DNA of 33,063 nt from a virus. Within the stretch, counting starts at the first letter, position 1, and each line of letters opens with the position of its first letter. This document shows positions 14,394 through 24,400 of the stretch, in pieces. The notes below the pieces were generated by a model. That model worked only from the letters and a program-made list of their open reading frames with translations. It did no database searches and was not told the origin of the DNA. Location: positions 1-33,063 of the IMG/VR virus record IMGVR_UViG_3300042878_000537. The stretch is one strand, 5' to 3'. The position numbers were made by a program, and so were the translations under genes.

Positions 14394-16448
14394 CTAATAT
14401 TGTATATATATGTCGCCTACATATCCACTAGAATCACTAGTAGATTTTACTGCAGTTCCTGCAGATATATTTCTAACTGAACTATACGCTATTGATGTAT
14501 TTGTTGGAATTGTTAAAGAAGCATTGTAAAGTGTTGCTCCACCAGACTGAATGTTAAAATCTGTATCTGGTTGCCCTAAAGCGTTATTAAGTGATAGTGA
14601 TATTCCACTTGGAGAAATGCTTGCATACCATGTGCTTGCTGGGTAGCCTACCGTGCCTTCTCTAGAACTTCCAGATTGAATTATAATTTCATTACCGCTA
14701 TTGAAAGTATACATTTGTCCCGCAACTGCATTGGAATCATTTAAAAATTCATATGCAGCGTTAGTTCCATTAATTCTAAGTCCGCCAAATAAGAACCCTG
14801 TATTTTGAGTGTATATGCCTCCTGTAGTTAAATTTAAATTTCCAGTTACTGACAAGTCTCCTAAACTTCCGCTTGAGGCTGTAATAACTCCAGATATCTC
14901 TGCTCCAGAAGCGTACAGTTTTCCTTCTCTTGTAATTCTAAGTGGTGTAACAGAACTTGCTACCTGCGTTCCAACCCAAGCCCTGTAAACATTTCCATCA
15001 TTGGCAGCAGTATTGCTTGAAGATAATCTTATTGTTTCATTTGTATTTGATGCTCCAACAATTATTGATCCTGCGCTATCTAAAACTATATTATTATTTG
15101 AAAGAGAATTTGCAGACAATGCCCAGCCAGCTATATTTCCAGCATTTGCAGTAATTTGTCCTGATGCTGCATCTAGTGTTACTGAATTAGATCCGCTTGC
15201 AACCTTTAATCCTGATGAATTTAATGCAAATCCATTGCCCGTTAGATTACCATTTGAATTGATTGTTCCATTATATATAGAAGCACCTGCTGTAGATAAC
15301 TCAATATTTCCACCAATTTTTGTATTGCCATCTACTCCAAGATTTCCATTAATTTTAAGTTCTGCGCCATTCCAATCTATATAATTTGTTGATGTTCCGC
15401 CAATTCTTAATGATGCTGACTGTGATGAATCTATATACCAATAATTATTTGCATTAAATACAAGACCTCTTTTGCCTGTATCTACGCCATATCCAAATTT
15501 AAATGCTCCCGTATCCCCGCCAGATGTAGCATTAAAATATCCTGTTACATTTACAGTGCTTGCAATAAATGGTGTTCCGCTAATAGCAACATTTGTTGCC
15601 GCCACGTAAGATGTTGAAGTATTATTATATTCGTCATAAGTTGCTACAGCAATTTCATAAGTGAGGCCAACGCCGAGTCCAGTTAACCTATATGCTGTTC
15701 CAGTGCCTGGAGAATCTGCATAAGAATAATTAGTTGAGCCTGTTGCCTTATATCTAATTCTGTATCCACGAATTCCGTTACCTGTAACTGCAGGCCAAGA
15801 TATATCTAAGAATCCATTGAATCCAGAAATTCCTCCAGTTTCTACTCCACCCGAAGCTGTAACTGAGGCAACATTAGAAGGACCAGTGGTGTCAACAGAG
15901 ACTGGCTCTAAAATAGTTATTGGGCCGTATGGTGTACCTTTTTTATTTGCATCAAGAAACATATCTCTATGTACAATATATACATATTTAGGAAGAGAGT
16001 CTGATGTTAAAATTGTGCATTGGTTTGCAGTTCCAATGAATACAACTTTTACTGATGGTGCAGATAGAGCACTATTGCTTTCATAAACTACTGTATCTCC
16101 GTAGCTTGCAAATGTAGGAACATCCCACTTTAATTGATAAGAGTTGTATCCGCCAGTTGCAACTATATTGGTTGGCGCAACAGACAAATCTGGAACATTT
16201 GCGGGAATTGAATATGTAGCAGAAAATGGTCCATCTATTGGAGTAGGTTGAGAATCATCAAGATATAAATACTGAAATACAAAATTATAACTACCAAATA
16301 TTTTTACTGGTAAATTTTCAATTGTTATTGAATAGGAATCATTAGACTTAATAGATGCGGCTGCAACTGCAGCTGATCCATCTTTTTGCAAATCTGGAGT
16401 AGCAACTCCTGCGCCTCCACCGTCTAGCGATCCAGCTAATTGCACCAT
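14394..16448 (-). CDS. Tail fibre / receptor-binding-type protein with FnIII domains and fibre repeats
   Basis: This 684-residue protein has two fibronectin-III-like domains (about 86-180, with YNSYQLKWDV; and 188-295, with LDISWPAV and GIRGYRIRY). From about residue 300 it turns into glycine/asparagine-rich fibre repeats such as LKINGNLGVDGNTKIGGNI and NAGNIAGWALSANSL (about 435). The latter unit recurs in central tail fibres and host-specificity proteins of many siphoviruses. The C-terminus ends SSGYVGDIYIQY, a strand often seen at fibre tips. It would mediate adsorption. The start codon overlaps the previous stop as TAATG. No autoproteolytic chaperone motif is seen. Confidence 0.8.
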   Translation of the reverse strand: MVQLAGSLDGGGAGVATPDLQKDGSAAVAAASIKSNDSYSITIENLPVKIFGSYNFVFQYLYLDDSQPTPIDGPFSATYSIPANVPDLSVAPTNIVATGGYNSYQLKWDVPTFASYGDTVVYESNSALSAPSVKVVFIGTANQCTILTSDSLPKYVYIVHRDMFLDANKKGTPYGPITILEPVSVDTTGPSNVASVTASGGVETGGISGFNGFLDISWPAVTGNGIRGYRIRYKATGSTNYSYADSPGTGTAYRLTGLGVGLTYEIAVATYDEYNNTSTSYVAATNVAISGTPFIASTVNVTGYFNATSGGDTGAFKFGYGVDTGKRGLVFNANNYWYIDSSQSASLRIGGTSTNYIDWNGAELKINGNLGVDGNTKIGGNIELSTAGASIYNGTINSNGNLTGNGFALNSSGLKVASGSNSVTLDAASGQITANAGNIAGWALSANSLSNNNIVLDSAGSIIVGASNTNETIRLSSSNTAANDGNVYRAWVGTQVASSVTPLRITREGKLYASGAEISGVITASSGSLGDLSVTGNLNLTTGGIYTQNTGFLFGGLRINGTNAAYEFLNDSNAVAGQMYTFNSGNEIIIQSGSSREGTVGYPASTWYASISPSGISLSLNNALGQPDTDFNIQSGGATLYNASLTIPTNTSIAYSSVRNISAGTAVKSTSDSSGYVGDIYIQY

Positions 16449-17392
16449 TAGAATGTAAGTCCTATTCTGTACTCAACATCAATCTCTCTTCCGTATGTCT
16501 TTACAATTGGACTTGTAAGAACTGATCTACTTATTAAAGACGAATAAGTGTTAAAGGTATCTTCATCATTGATTCTTAATCCGTCAAGCAATACTGTTGT
16601 TGCGCCAGTGTTCTTAGCTTTTGCCCCAACAGAAACTTTTATAATTGAAGTTGGGTCTGGCGTTCCGCTTCCATAACCTGAGCTGTATAAATTGCTTAAA
16701 GCTAAAGAATTAATCTTATTAGTTGTTGATGAATCTCCTACAAATCTTATTTCATAGTAATCAGTTAGTGAACTATAAAGCCTAACAAATACATAATCTA
16801 AGTTTGTGTCTTGTTGTTTAAATGCAAGAGTAAAGCTATCATTTTGATTGTAGCCAGAAATATCAAATACTGTTGCAAGGCTGTACTTGTTTGTAGAGTT
16901 GGAACTAGCACTAAGACTAAACCAAGTGTTACCTATTTTTGGAGCTGGTGTTGTTACTGTTGTGGCTGAAACTCCAGAGTCATCTAGCCAATTTAAATTG
17001 TTCTCGAATGTTGAAATAAATCTTCCACTATAATCTGAATTACCTTCTGTTAGTGTTGGGAATAGACCAATCTCGTATACTGTTCCAACTACATCTGATG
17101 GGATAGTTGTTTTATAAACAACTGCATATGTTGAATTTCCAGTGCCTGCGTCTGTTTGTATATCTATGCTTCCAAGATTTACAGAAGATCTATAGAATTC
17201 AAATCCTAGTCTACTGTCATTTACTGTTGCTGCAACATCTGATATTCCTATTGCTATATCTTTATTATCAAATGAAATTGCTCCCGCCAAGTAAGATGTT
17301 ATAAATCTCTTGCCATACTTTGTTAATAGGTTACTCTTACGGCAAATCTCTTTACCATTTTCATAAAATACATATTCTCCTACTATATTCAT
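16448..17392 (-). CDS. Minor tail / tail-tip protein with beta-sandwich domain
   Basis: Starting at the ATG at 17392 gives 314 residues and places AAAGGAAAGGGGGG just upstream. A longer in-frame start at 17458 would run deep into the preceding gene and is rejected. The N-terminus (NIVGEYVFYENGKEICRKSN, then LLTKYGKRFITSYLAG) is typical of phage proteins at the tail tip that attach fibres. The middle (TVYEIGLFPT) belongs to the same module, and residues about 135-290 look like a jelly-roll or concanavalin-like sandwich (SLATVFDISGYNQNDSFTLAF). It probably links the hub to the fibre proteins encoded next. The function is inferred from position and fold pattern. Confidence 0.7.
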   Translation of the reverse strand: MNIVGEYVFYENGKEICRKSNLLTKYGKRFITSYLAGAISFDNKDIAIGISDVAATVNDSRLGFEFYRSSVNLGSIDIQTDAGTGNSTYAVVYKTTIPSDVVGTVYEIGLFPTLTEGNSDYSGRFISTFENNLNWLDDSGVSATTVTTPAPKIGNTWFSLSASSNSTNKYSLATVFDISGYNQNDSFTLAFKQQDTNLDYVFVRLYSSLTDYYEIRFVGDSSTTNKINSLALSNLYSSGYGSGTPDPTSIIKVSVGAKAKNTGATTVLLDGLRINDEDTFNTYSSLISRSVLTSPIVKTYGREIDVEYRIGLTF

Positions 17393-17393
17393 T

Positions 17394-17768
17394 TTATCCC
17401 CCCTTTCCTTTAACGCCAACCACGCCTTCTCCAACATGGTTTTTAACATTAAAAACAAATCTCATTTTAGGAACTTTCTTTTGATCATAATAAAGTTCTG
17501 CTTTAATTACTGTAATATCTTCTAAATTTGGTGCTTCTAATTTTTGTACACCTAAGTATAAAGGATCTCCAGGAGCTGCCGATGAATTATCTCCTTCAGG
17601 AACTATATCAGAAAATGTATATTCTATTTGTGGAAGGCCTGCTAGTGGATCACTTGATATTGTATAGGTAAATGGGTTTATCTCGTCCCAGTGTTCTCTT
17701 TTTAATGCTTTAGTTAATGGGTCGTCAGCGAATAACTTTAATTTTGGGTTAACTGGATTTTTTGCCAT
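17394..17768 (-). CDS. Small tail-operon protein, function unknown
   Basis: The 124-residue product has a charged N-terminus (AKNPVNPKLKLFADDPLTKA), a central Gly/Pro/Ser segment, and two strands near the end (ITVIKAELYYDQ and PKMRFVFNVKNH), closing with a glycine/lysine tail. There is no cysteine, membrane segment or enzymatic motif. It lies between the hub-like protein and a tail-tip protein and is likely a structural or assembly factor. The ATG has no Shine-Dalgarno and lies 6 bases after an extended -10 box, so it may be leaderless. Confidence 0.65.
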   Translation of the reverse strand: MAKNPVNPKLKLFADDPLTKALKREHWDEINPFTYTISSDPLAGLPQIEYTFSDIVPEGDNSSAAPGDPLYLGVQKLEAPNLEDITVIKAELYYDQKKVPKMRFVFNVKNHVGEGVVGVKGKGG

Positions 17769-17774
17769 ATCAAC

Positions 17775-17783
17775 ATTTTACCA
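17775..17783 (-). promoter_or_regulatory. Extended -10 box abutting the start of the 124-residue gene
   Basis: Minus strand AATGGTAAAAT gives TGG-TAAAAT at 17783-17775, followed by only 6 bases (GTTGAT) before the ATG at 17768. Its sequence and spacing match the box at 14378-14386 almost exactly. The 17-base gap after the preceding stop contains no Shine-Dalgarno. Confidence 0.42.
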
Positions 17784-17785
17784 TT

Positions 17786-20700
17786 TTAGCTGACATAAAT
17801 CGACCTGCAAAGCAATCTTGTTGATGGCCCATCCGACCAACTATGAGTTATATCTAATACAACATATTTCCCAGCAGAATATCCAGAGGGAATTGATGAA
17901 TCTTCTGATGAATATAGGCTTGCTTTCGGATAAGATATCTCTACGATATCTCCTATTTGAAGCAAAGGGTTTGGAAAAATATCAATATCTACGACATCCT
18001 GCTGTTTAGACCATTGAGTTTTCATAAAATTTGATAGCTGTATTGCCTCTGTTTCTTTTTGAATCCAGCTTGAGTCAAAAGCAAATTGCTCTTCTTTATC
18101 TATTGCTGTAAGGGTGGGGTCAATATATTCAAAAGAATCAGATTTAACAATACTATCTCCAATGACCTTGAAGAATTTTGTCTCTCCATCGCTCAACATG
18201 GTATATGTTCCAGAGTTATTTAATATATAGGCTTCCATAGAGAATGCGTCTATATTAGATCCAATAATAGTGGCAAAGGGATTCATTGTAATTATTGGAT
18301 ATCTTGGAATGGCTGGGGCATTATCTCCTGAAGTTATTCTAGAAGATATCTTTACAATTTCTCTTGCTACTGGCCCAAATTCTTCCATGTATCCTATGTC
18401 TTCAGTTTGTGAAGATGTAGACATTACAAAATTAGAAAACTTTTTTACAAGAAAAGAGTTTTCTCCCAGATATCCCTTGTATGGACTATATATATCTTTT
18501 GTATTAAATTGATCATCTGTAATAGGAGAGGTATAAAAATAATCATATCTTACTGTTCCAATTCCAGAAACTAGCCCTGCCCTGTTTGTAATAGTAAGTG
18601 GAGAAGAGTCTACTGCAACTATTTCTGTATTATCAATCATAAATTTAAAGGTTAAATATGTTGTTCCTTCTATCACGCTAGTATTACATTTAACCTGTAT
18701 GCTATATAATTTGCCGCCCTGAATATTTTGAAATTGAGTATCGTCTTGTTGGTTGTCTGGTAAAACCTTGGCAACACCGTTAGAAACTCTAATTACCTTT
18801 ACGCATCTATCTTTTATATCTCTTTTGGTTGCACTTTGTGGTGGCTCAACGGTTATAATATAACCTGAAGTATTTGTATCATTTAAACAAAATGCTAGGC
18901 CTCCAAGACATATCTGATTTCCTGTTGCAGACCCGTTTGAATTTCTTGCATATGGAAAATACATGCTAGTATTAATAACAAAACTTCCATACCCAGATCT
19001 AATTATTTTTGCTACAGTGCTTGATATAGTATATTTTGTTTGTGCCGTAGTTGAGCTTGGGGCGGCATTAAGAGTTAACATAGACCTGGCAGTTTTAAGC
19101 CCTGAAGAGTCTGAAGCATCTAAAGACATTAAACTATTGTTTAATGTGGTTGTGCCAGCAGATTTGTCGTATACGTAAGTTGTCCAATTATTTTTAATTG
19201 CTGAAAGGTTTAAGTCATGCGTAACTGGTGCGGGTAATAACCCAAAAGAGTTTCTCTCTTTAATTCTAAATTCACCCATGGGTTTAAATGTTCCAGGAAT
19301 AGAAAGTCCTTGATATTTTGCTACATCCACATCAGATGTAATCCATTGATAGGCAGGAACGCCTGTACCTAATACTTGATATTGATACTTAATTGCATCG
19401 TATTCTATAATTTCTTTATTTAGTAAAAGGTATCCTGCTTTTTGATTAAAAACATTATCTACGCCGTCTTCGAGAAAAGTTACTGGCTCTGTAATTATTG
19501 ATCCACCTACGCCAGTAGTTGAGCTAAGAGTTTGCATTAATGCAGCCGCTCCTAATTTAATTATCCCAGACTCATAGACTGGATCTGCTGTTTGCGAATA
19601 CTGTGAGGTTAATTGTGGTGTATACCTAACCTTAATAGCTTTAGCAGAAGGTATTGTTGACTTTGTTAAAGAAATTATATTTGGTTGGTTTTCACCATAG
19701 GCACTAAACCTAAATTTATAATTTGAGGTTTTATTTGAAAATATATACTCTCTTGTATAAAACTGTAATATATCATTTTCATCAAATACTGCAATCATTT
19801 GTGTGTCACTACATAGATCTTGTATATGCTGCCACATGGTTTTTGTGCTATCTGTATAGTAAAATGTTGGGGTTATTGTAGATGTATCTGGAGATACAAC
19901 ATTAAATTTATAGTTTGTAAAACCAATGCTATCTAACAGTCTTCTGATAATAGCTTGAGAAGAATAATCTCTCATCAATATATCGGGTGCTATTATTTTT
20001 TGTAATTGTCCTGCTCCATCCAAAGAAGATATTGATACATCTCCAAACTCTGATACAGAAAAATCTTCTGTAGAATAAAATACTCCATACGGTATATTGC
20101 TTGAACCATTTATTTTAATAAATGGTTTTATGATAATATTTTTATATAGGTTTATTTTATCTTTATTAAAAGCAAAAGTTTTATCATATATTAATGCTGA
20201 GCCATCGTAGCAGTTTAAGTTAATAGAAAATGAATTTGCAGTTACCGATCCTACTGGAGTTATGCCATCTGAAGCGTTTGACGATTCTTTTTTTACATCA
20301 AAAGAAACAATTCGATCCGTAACATCTTTTACATACTTAGCAGCAATTTCAATTATTCCTACGTATTCATTTGCTACGTTTATTGTAGTTACTTCTACCT
20401 TTAAAGTTTGTATGCCTACTGGTGCTGATGGAGTTGTAAATTCTGTTGTACTCCAAGATGATCCATTATAGTATAAGTCTACAACACCAGAATCTGGTAC
20501 GGCTGCATTGCTTGAAATTGTTGTTTCTACTCCAGATAGGTTGGTAATCTTAACCGTCCATACGGATGGCTTGCAGTGTGATGTTTCAAATTTAATAGTA
20601 ATTTTATTTGTATACGCTGTTTTGGCACTTGGATACGACACGGTAAGCAAGCATCCAGGTACGGAAAATGAGCTTGCTCTTTGGCTAACCCAATATTTAT

Positions 20701-21025
20701 ATTGAACCTTGTCTCCTGGATAGTATAATCTATATGTCATATCTTTTGATGAAGAATAAACAGATGAAGATTGAGTAACGCTATTGTTCATTATAAAGTA
20801 TTTGATTCCTGCCGCTTTGGGTCTGCGGGGATCTATTATAGTTTTAACTGGAAACAGCTTTTTAAATGGAAGAGTATCTCCAGAAGATGTAGAAACATCT
20901 GTTGATGCAGTTACGGTTGCTCCATCAATCAATTCATTCATATTATACTCAAGCCAGCAGTAAGGGGTGGATGAATAAGAAATAGATTTATTTATAGCAT
21001 CTAATGCTGTTGTATTACTTAGCAT
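17786..21025 (-). CDS. Large tail hub / baseplate-like minor tail protein with embedded jelly-roll domain
   Basis: The 1079-residue protein follows the distal-tail gene, where siphoviruses encode their tail-associated hub. Its N-terminal third is beta-rich. A helical element near 342-375 (ILMRDYSSQAIIRRLLDSIG) is reminiscent of hub proteins, and the C-terminus (about 1030-1079: NPLLQIGDIVEISYP, YVVLDITHSWSDGPSTRLLCR) has the typical hub ending. Between about 625 and 835 an inserted module (TSMYFPYARNSNG, ICLGGLAFCLND, YSIQVKCNTS) reads as a LamG/concanavalin-like jelly roll, often a sugar-binding fold. The start overlaps the previous stop (TAATG). No peptidase motif was recognised, so cell-wall cleavage is not claimed. 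Confidence 0.78.
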   Translation of the reverse strand: MLSNTTALDAINKSISYSSTPYCWLEYNMNELIDGATVTASTDVSTSSGDTLPFKKLFPVKTIIDPRRPKAAGIKYFIMNNSVTQSSSVYSSSKDMTYRLYYPGDKVQYKYWVSQRASSFSVPGCLLTVSYPSAKTAYTNKITIKFETSHCKPSVWTVKITNLSGVETTISSNAAVPDSGVVDLYYNGSSWSTTEFTTPSAPVGIQTLKVEVTTINVANEYVGIIEIAAKYVKDVTDRIVSFDVKKESSNASDGITPVGSVTANSFSINLNCYDGSALIYDKTFAFNKDKINLYKNIIIKPFIKINGSSNIPYGVFYSTEDFSVSEFGDVSISSLDGAGQLQKIIAPDILMRDYSSQAIIRRLLDSIGFTNYKFNVVSPDTSTITPTFYYTDSTKTMWQHIQDLCSDTQMIAVFDENDILQFYTREYIFSNKTSNYKFRFSAYGENQPNIISLTKSTIPSAKAIKVRYTPQLTSQYSQTADPVYESGIIKLGAAALMQTLSSTTGVGGSIITEPVTFLEDGVDNVFNQKAGYLLLNKEIIEYDAIKYQYQVLGTGVPAYQWITSDVDVAKYQGLSIPGTFKPMGEFRIKERNSFGLLPAPVTHDLNLSAIKNNWTTYVYDKSAGTTTLNNSLMSLDASDSSGLKTARSMLTLNAAPSSTTAQTKYTISSTVAKIIRSGYGSFVINTSMYFPYARNSNGSATGNQICLGGLAFCLNDTNTSGYIITVEPPQSATKRDIKDRCVKVIRVSNGVAKVLPDNQQDDTQFQNIQGGKLYSIQVKCNTSVIEGTTYLTFKFMIDNTEIVAVDSSPLTITNRAGLVSGIGTVRYDYFYTSPITDDQFNTKDIYSPYKGYLGENSFLVKKFSNFVMSTSSQTEDIGYMEEFGPVAREIVKISSRITSGDNAPAIPRYPIITMNPFATIIGSNIDAFSMEAYILNNSGTYTMLSDGETKFFKVIGDSIVKSDSFEYIDPTLTAIDKEEQFAFDSSWIQKETEAIQLSNFMKTQWSKQQDVVDIDIFPNPLLQIGDIVEISYPKASLYSSEDSSIPSGYSAGKYVVLDITHSWSDGPSTRLLCRSIYVS

Positions 21026-21483
21026 TATACCTCTTCCAGGCCTATACTAACATCCCAAAATTCTTGGGCTGCATCTGATGTCTTTTCTTTAACATTTCTT
21101 TTTACAAGAGTATTGCTGCATTGATTAAATACAACTGTTAAAATTTCATCTCTTCCTGCAACTCCATTATATGATATCTTTATCTTAAATGAGCCTGTGC
21201 CTTTATTTAAATAAAATGTTTTTAGGTCTACAGCCCCATATCCATTATCTACAGTCATTGTACTATATGATGGCAGCATTCGCCAAGAGGTTGATATATT
21301 CTTTTTGTCCGCCACAAACATCTTTCTTAATGTTCCATTAGCCATTCTTTGTGTTTTTTCAATTCTATTATTATCTATGCTGACAGCATCTCTATTATGC
21401 TCAGTTAATTTTGTCCATACAGGAGTATCATTAGATGAGGTGTCTATATATAAAACTGAGCCTACTGGTAACGTTATTGCCAT
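21025..21483 (-). CDS. Distal-tail-like structural protein
   Basis: The 152-residue protein sits immediately after the tape measure gene and before the large hub protein, the position of distal tail or tail-tip adaptor proteins. It is beta-rich: VGSVLYIDTSSNDTPVWTKL, then FVADKKNISTSWRML, then GSFKIKISYNG and EILTVVFNQCSN, ending AQEFWDVSIGLEEV. The arrangement resembles the tail-tube-like fold shared by tube and distal proteins. It is shorter than typical Dit proteins (over 200 residues), so it may correspond only to the ring-forming domain. Both ends overlap neighbours as TAATG, which ties its dosage to theirs. Confidence 0.65.
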   Translation of the reverse strand: MAITLPVGSVLYIDTSSNDTPVWTKLTEHNRDAVSIDNNRIEKTQRMANGTLRKMFVADKKNISTSWRMLPSYSTMTVDNGYGAVDLKTFYLNKGTGSFKIKISYNGVAGRDEILTVVFNQCSNTLVKRNVKEKTSDAAQEFWDVSIGLEEV

Positions 21484-24400
21484 TATATTGACCTACTCTC
21501 TCCGATTTGGGATCTATTAATTTTAGCATCTTTTCCAATTGCTGCAACGGTAGCCTGCGTAACCTTACGCATAAATGCATCTGTATTTTCTCCAGGTGCC
21601 TGGTAAAATGATTGATTTACTACAACGCTAGAGTTTCCTGAATTTGTTCCAACCGAAGACAATTGTTTTGCTGCTGATGGAACATTATAGCTTGGGCTTG
21701 CATATGGTACATCTGCTAAATTAGGGATAACCATATTTCCAAATATTAATTCTGGCCCTCTATCTCCAACAATTGTAGGTATTCTAGGATCAATGTCTTT
21801 CATTCCGTATCCAGCTTTTTTAACAGCAAATCCAGCATACCCAGCATCAGCAGTGACTACCCACTTCTGTCCTTTTGGATCTGTAAAAGATGAACCGACA
21901 TAACTTCCAGTTCTATCTCCAGGACCAGAGAACTTCTTTTTTGCTCCAGACTGCTCTAGTTGTGAAAGGCTAACATAAGTTCCTCCGCCATAACTTCCTG
22001 CGGCTGAAGATTTTGGAATAGAAGTTGGAGTTGATCCCATTGCCCCCATGCCAGTCGCCTTTAAGTATTCTTCTAAAGACTTATTATTAATATAAAAATT
22101 AGTAACTGTAAATGCTTTTGCTGCAAAATCTGCAGCAGATCCCCCTGGGGTAACTGCATCAACCCATCCATTTTTTCCTGGATAGCCAGCATTTGCTTTT
22201 GCTACTTTCCCTCCAGCTGCGATTGTTGGGGCTACTAGTCCAGCTGCAGCCTCTCTTCCTTCTGATGTTTTTTGATAATCTGCTCTAGTTTTTCCTGGGT
22301 TATCAGCAAGATATTTTTGAAGGTTTAGTTCATATGCAGCTTGTGCTGTATTTAAATTATCAATAGTTAATGTCAGTGCTGCTATTTTTTTATCAAAAAC
22401 CGTAATGCTATCTGCAGCTAGCGCAGCAGCGTTAGAAATTTTTTCATTAGCATCATTAATTTTTTTAATTTCTGCTAGCGGCGCAGCATTGGCTTTATCT
22501 GCTGCTGCCTGTATTGATTTTTTCTGCCCCTCAGTTTGTATGCTTTCTAGCGCAGATTGATATCTAAGTCTTGCTTGTGCAGCTTGCTGTGTATTTCCTG
22601 TAGATTCTGCAAATTGTAATTCAAGCTTAGCAGACTGCATCTCACGATTTAAATCAGCTTCTGCTTTTGAAGCATCTAGGGCTTTAATTCTAGAGTCTGC
22701 TAATTTATTGGTTGCATCAATCTGAGATTGTAAATCTTTAAGTCTTTGCTTGGAGTCAATTTGAGATTTAACGCTTTGGCCTGCCATGGATCTTGCGGCT
22801 GCAGCCCTTTGAGATTCTAAAGTTTTTAGCTTACTATACTCGTCAGAAAGCAAACCATTTGAACTCTTGTTATTGGCAATAACTTGCTTGGATATTACAT
22901 TGCTTAAATTATATAGAGCTTGTGCTTGTGCGGCATTTAATGTTGATAAATCTCCTGATAGTCCTGCAGCCTGCAATCTTAATTTTTGAAAAATACTTAG
23001 TACTGTATCTGTATTATTTGCAAGCTCTTTTATAGCAGGATTTGATTTTGCCATTTCAGAAATAGCTTGTTTTGTAAGAGTAACCTGCTTATACTTACTA
23101 GTATTTAGATAATCCATCATCTGAATTTCTGCGTCAAGCCTGCTTATTGCTTCGGTCTTATTGCTTTTATCTTTTCTTGCAGCTTCTTCGCTTTTTCTAA
23201 CAATTTCATCTACTCCAGCATCAATTGCAGTTAATGATGTATTTAATGCGGATGCTTGAGATTGCGCTTCTCCCAGTCTAACTGCAGTATCAAATGATTT
23301 AAGTGATCCTCCTGCTGCTGTCTTTGCATCTGTTATTGCATTAAAGTCTTTATTTCCTACAGTTGATGCTGCAGCCAATCCAGAATTTTTTGAAAGAGAT
23401 AGCATTGCATAAATTTTCTTAGTTGATTCCTCTGCTGTCATTCCAGCGGCCATTAGCTGTGTTTTTAATCTTACAGCAACGTCACCTAGTTCTGCTTTTT
23501 TAGTTGAGTTAATTAATTTAATTTGTTCTGAGTATACATTCTTTACTTCTTCTTTTAATTTTCCATACTCAGTTATTGTCATCTTAATTGGAATACCAGC
23601 TTGAGTCATGCTTTCATACGCAAGTTTATTAGCTTCCATTAAGTCTTTTGATTTTTGAATACTATCTTTAATTTTTTGATTATAGTCTACATACTTTAAG
23701 CCAGCTTTGCCTGCAGATTCTGCCGTTAAACCAAAACCTAAAGCATTTAATTTGAGCTGTTCTTGATTTTTTTTGTATGCCGTATATAGTCCTGCTGCCA
23801 CTCCAACAGCAACTCCAGTAACAAGATTAAATTTAGTTAATCCAAGAGCCACCTGTGCAAGAGTTGATTTTAACTTACCGCCTTGAAAAACAGTACCTGC
23901 AAGAGATTGACCAAGCTTATTATTTGCAAAAACTGATTTTTCTAACTTGCTTGAGATATCTAGCTCTGATCCACCTCTGCCTCCCATAAGCATTCCTGGA
24001 AGCATAAATCCAGCCATACCGCCTAAGCTTCCGCCCATGTCCCCACCTATGCTTTGTCCTAGGCTTTGTCCTCCCATAGAACCTAGCATTCCTAGACCCA
24101 TCTGCGCTACCATGCCACCCATTCGATAGCCTTTAACTTGCCCACCCGACATATATCCTGGAACCATTCCTCCAGAATTAAATCCAATTCTTCCACCCCT
24201 ATTAGCTCTTCTTGGAAGTGCTGCTAAAGGTCCAGAAGCGCCTCTTCCTCTTGATAGACCAGCAGCAAATACCCATTTGCCTAAACCAGATTTTGCAAGT
24301 CTTGACATAAAAGGTTCTGGAGATTTTGCATGTGCAAACAACGCTCCACCTGATCCTTCAAGTGTTCCAACCTTAATCTTTTTGCCATCCGTAGTAGTTA

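Noticed and set aside
15001-15384. A 127-codon plus-strand frame, the longest on that strand
   Set aside because: It lies wholly inside the tail fibre gene, is antisense to clear fibre repeats, and shows no ribosome site or protein motif. All other plus-strand frames are equally shadowed by real genes.
17393-17458. Upstream in-frame start for the 314-residue tail protein
   Set aside because: It lies inside the preceding gene without a ribosome site, while the ATG at 17392 has a very strong purine-rich site and begins a typical tail-tip N-terminus.
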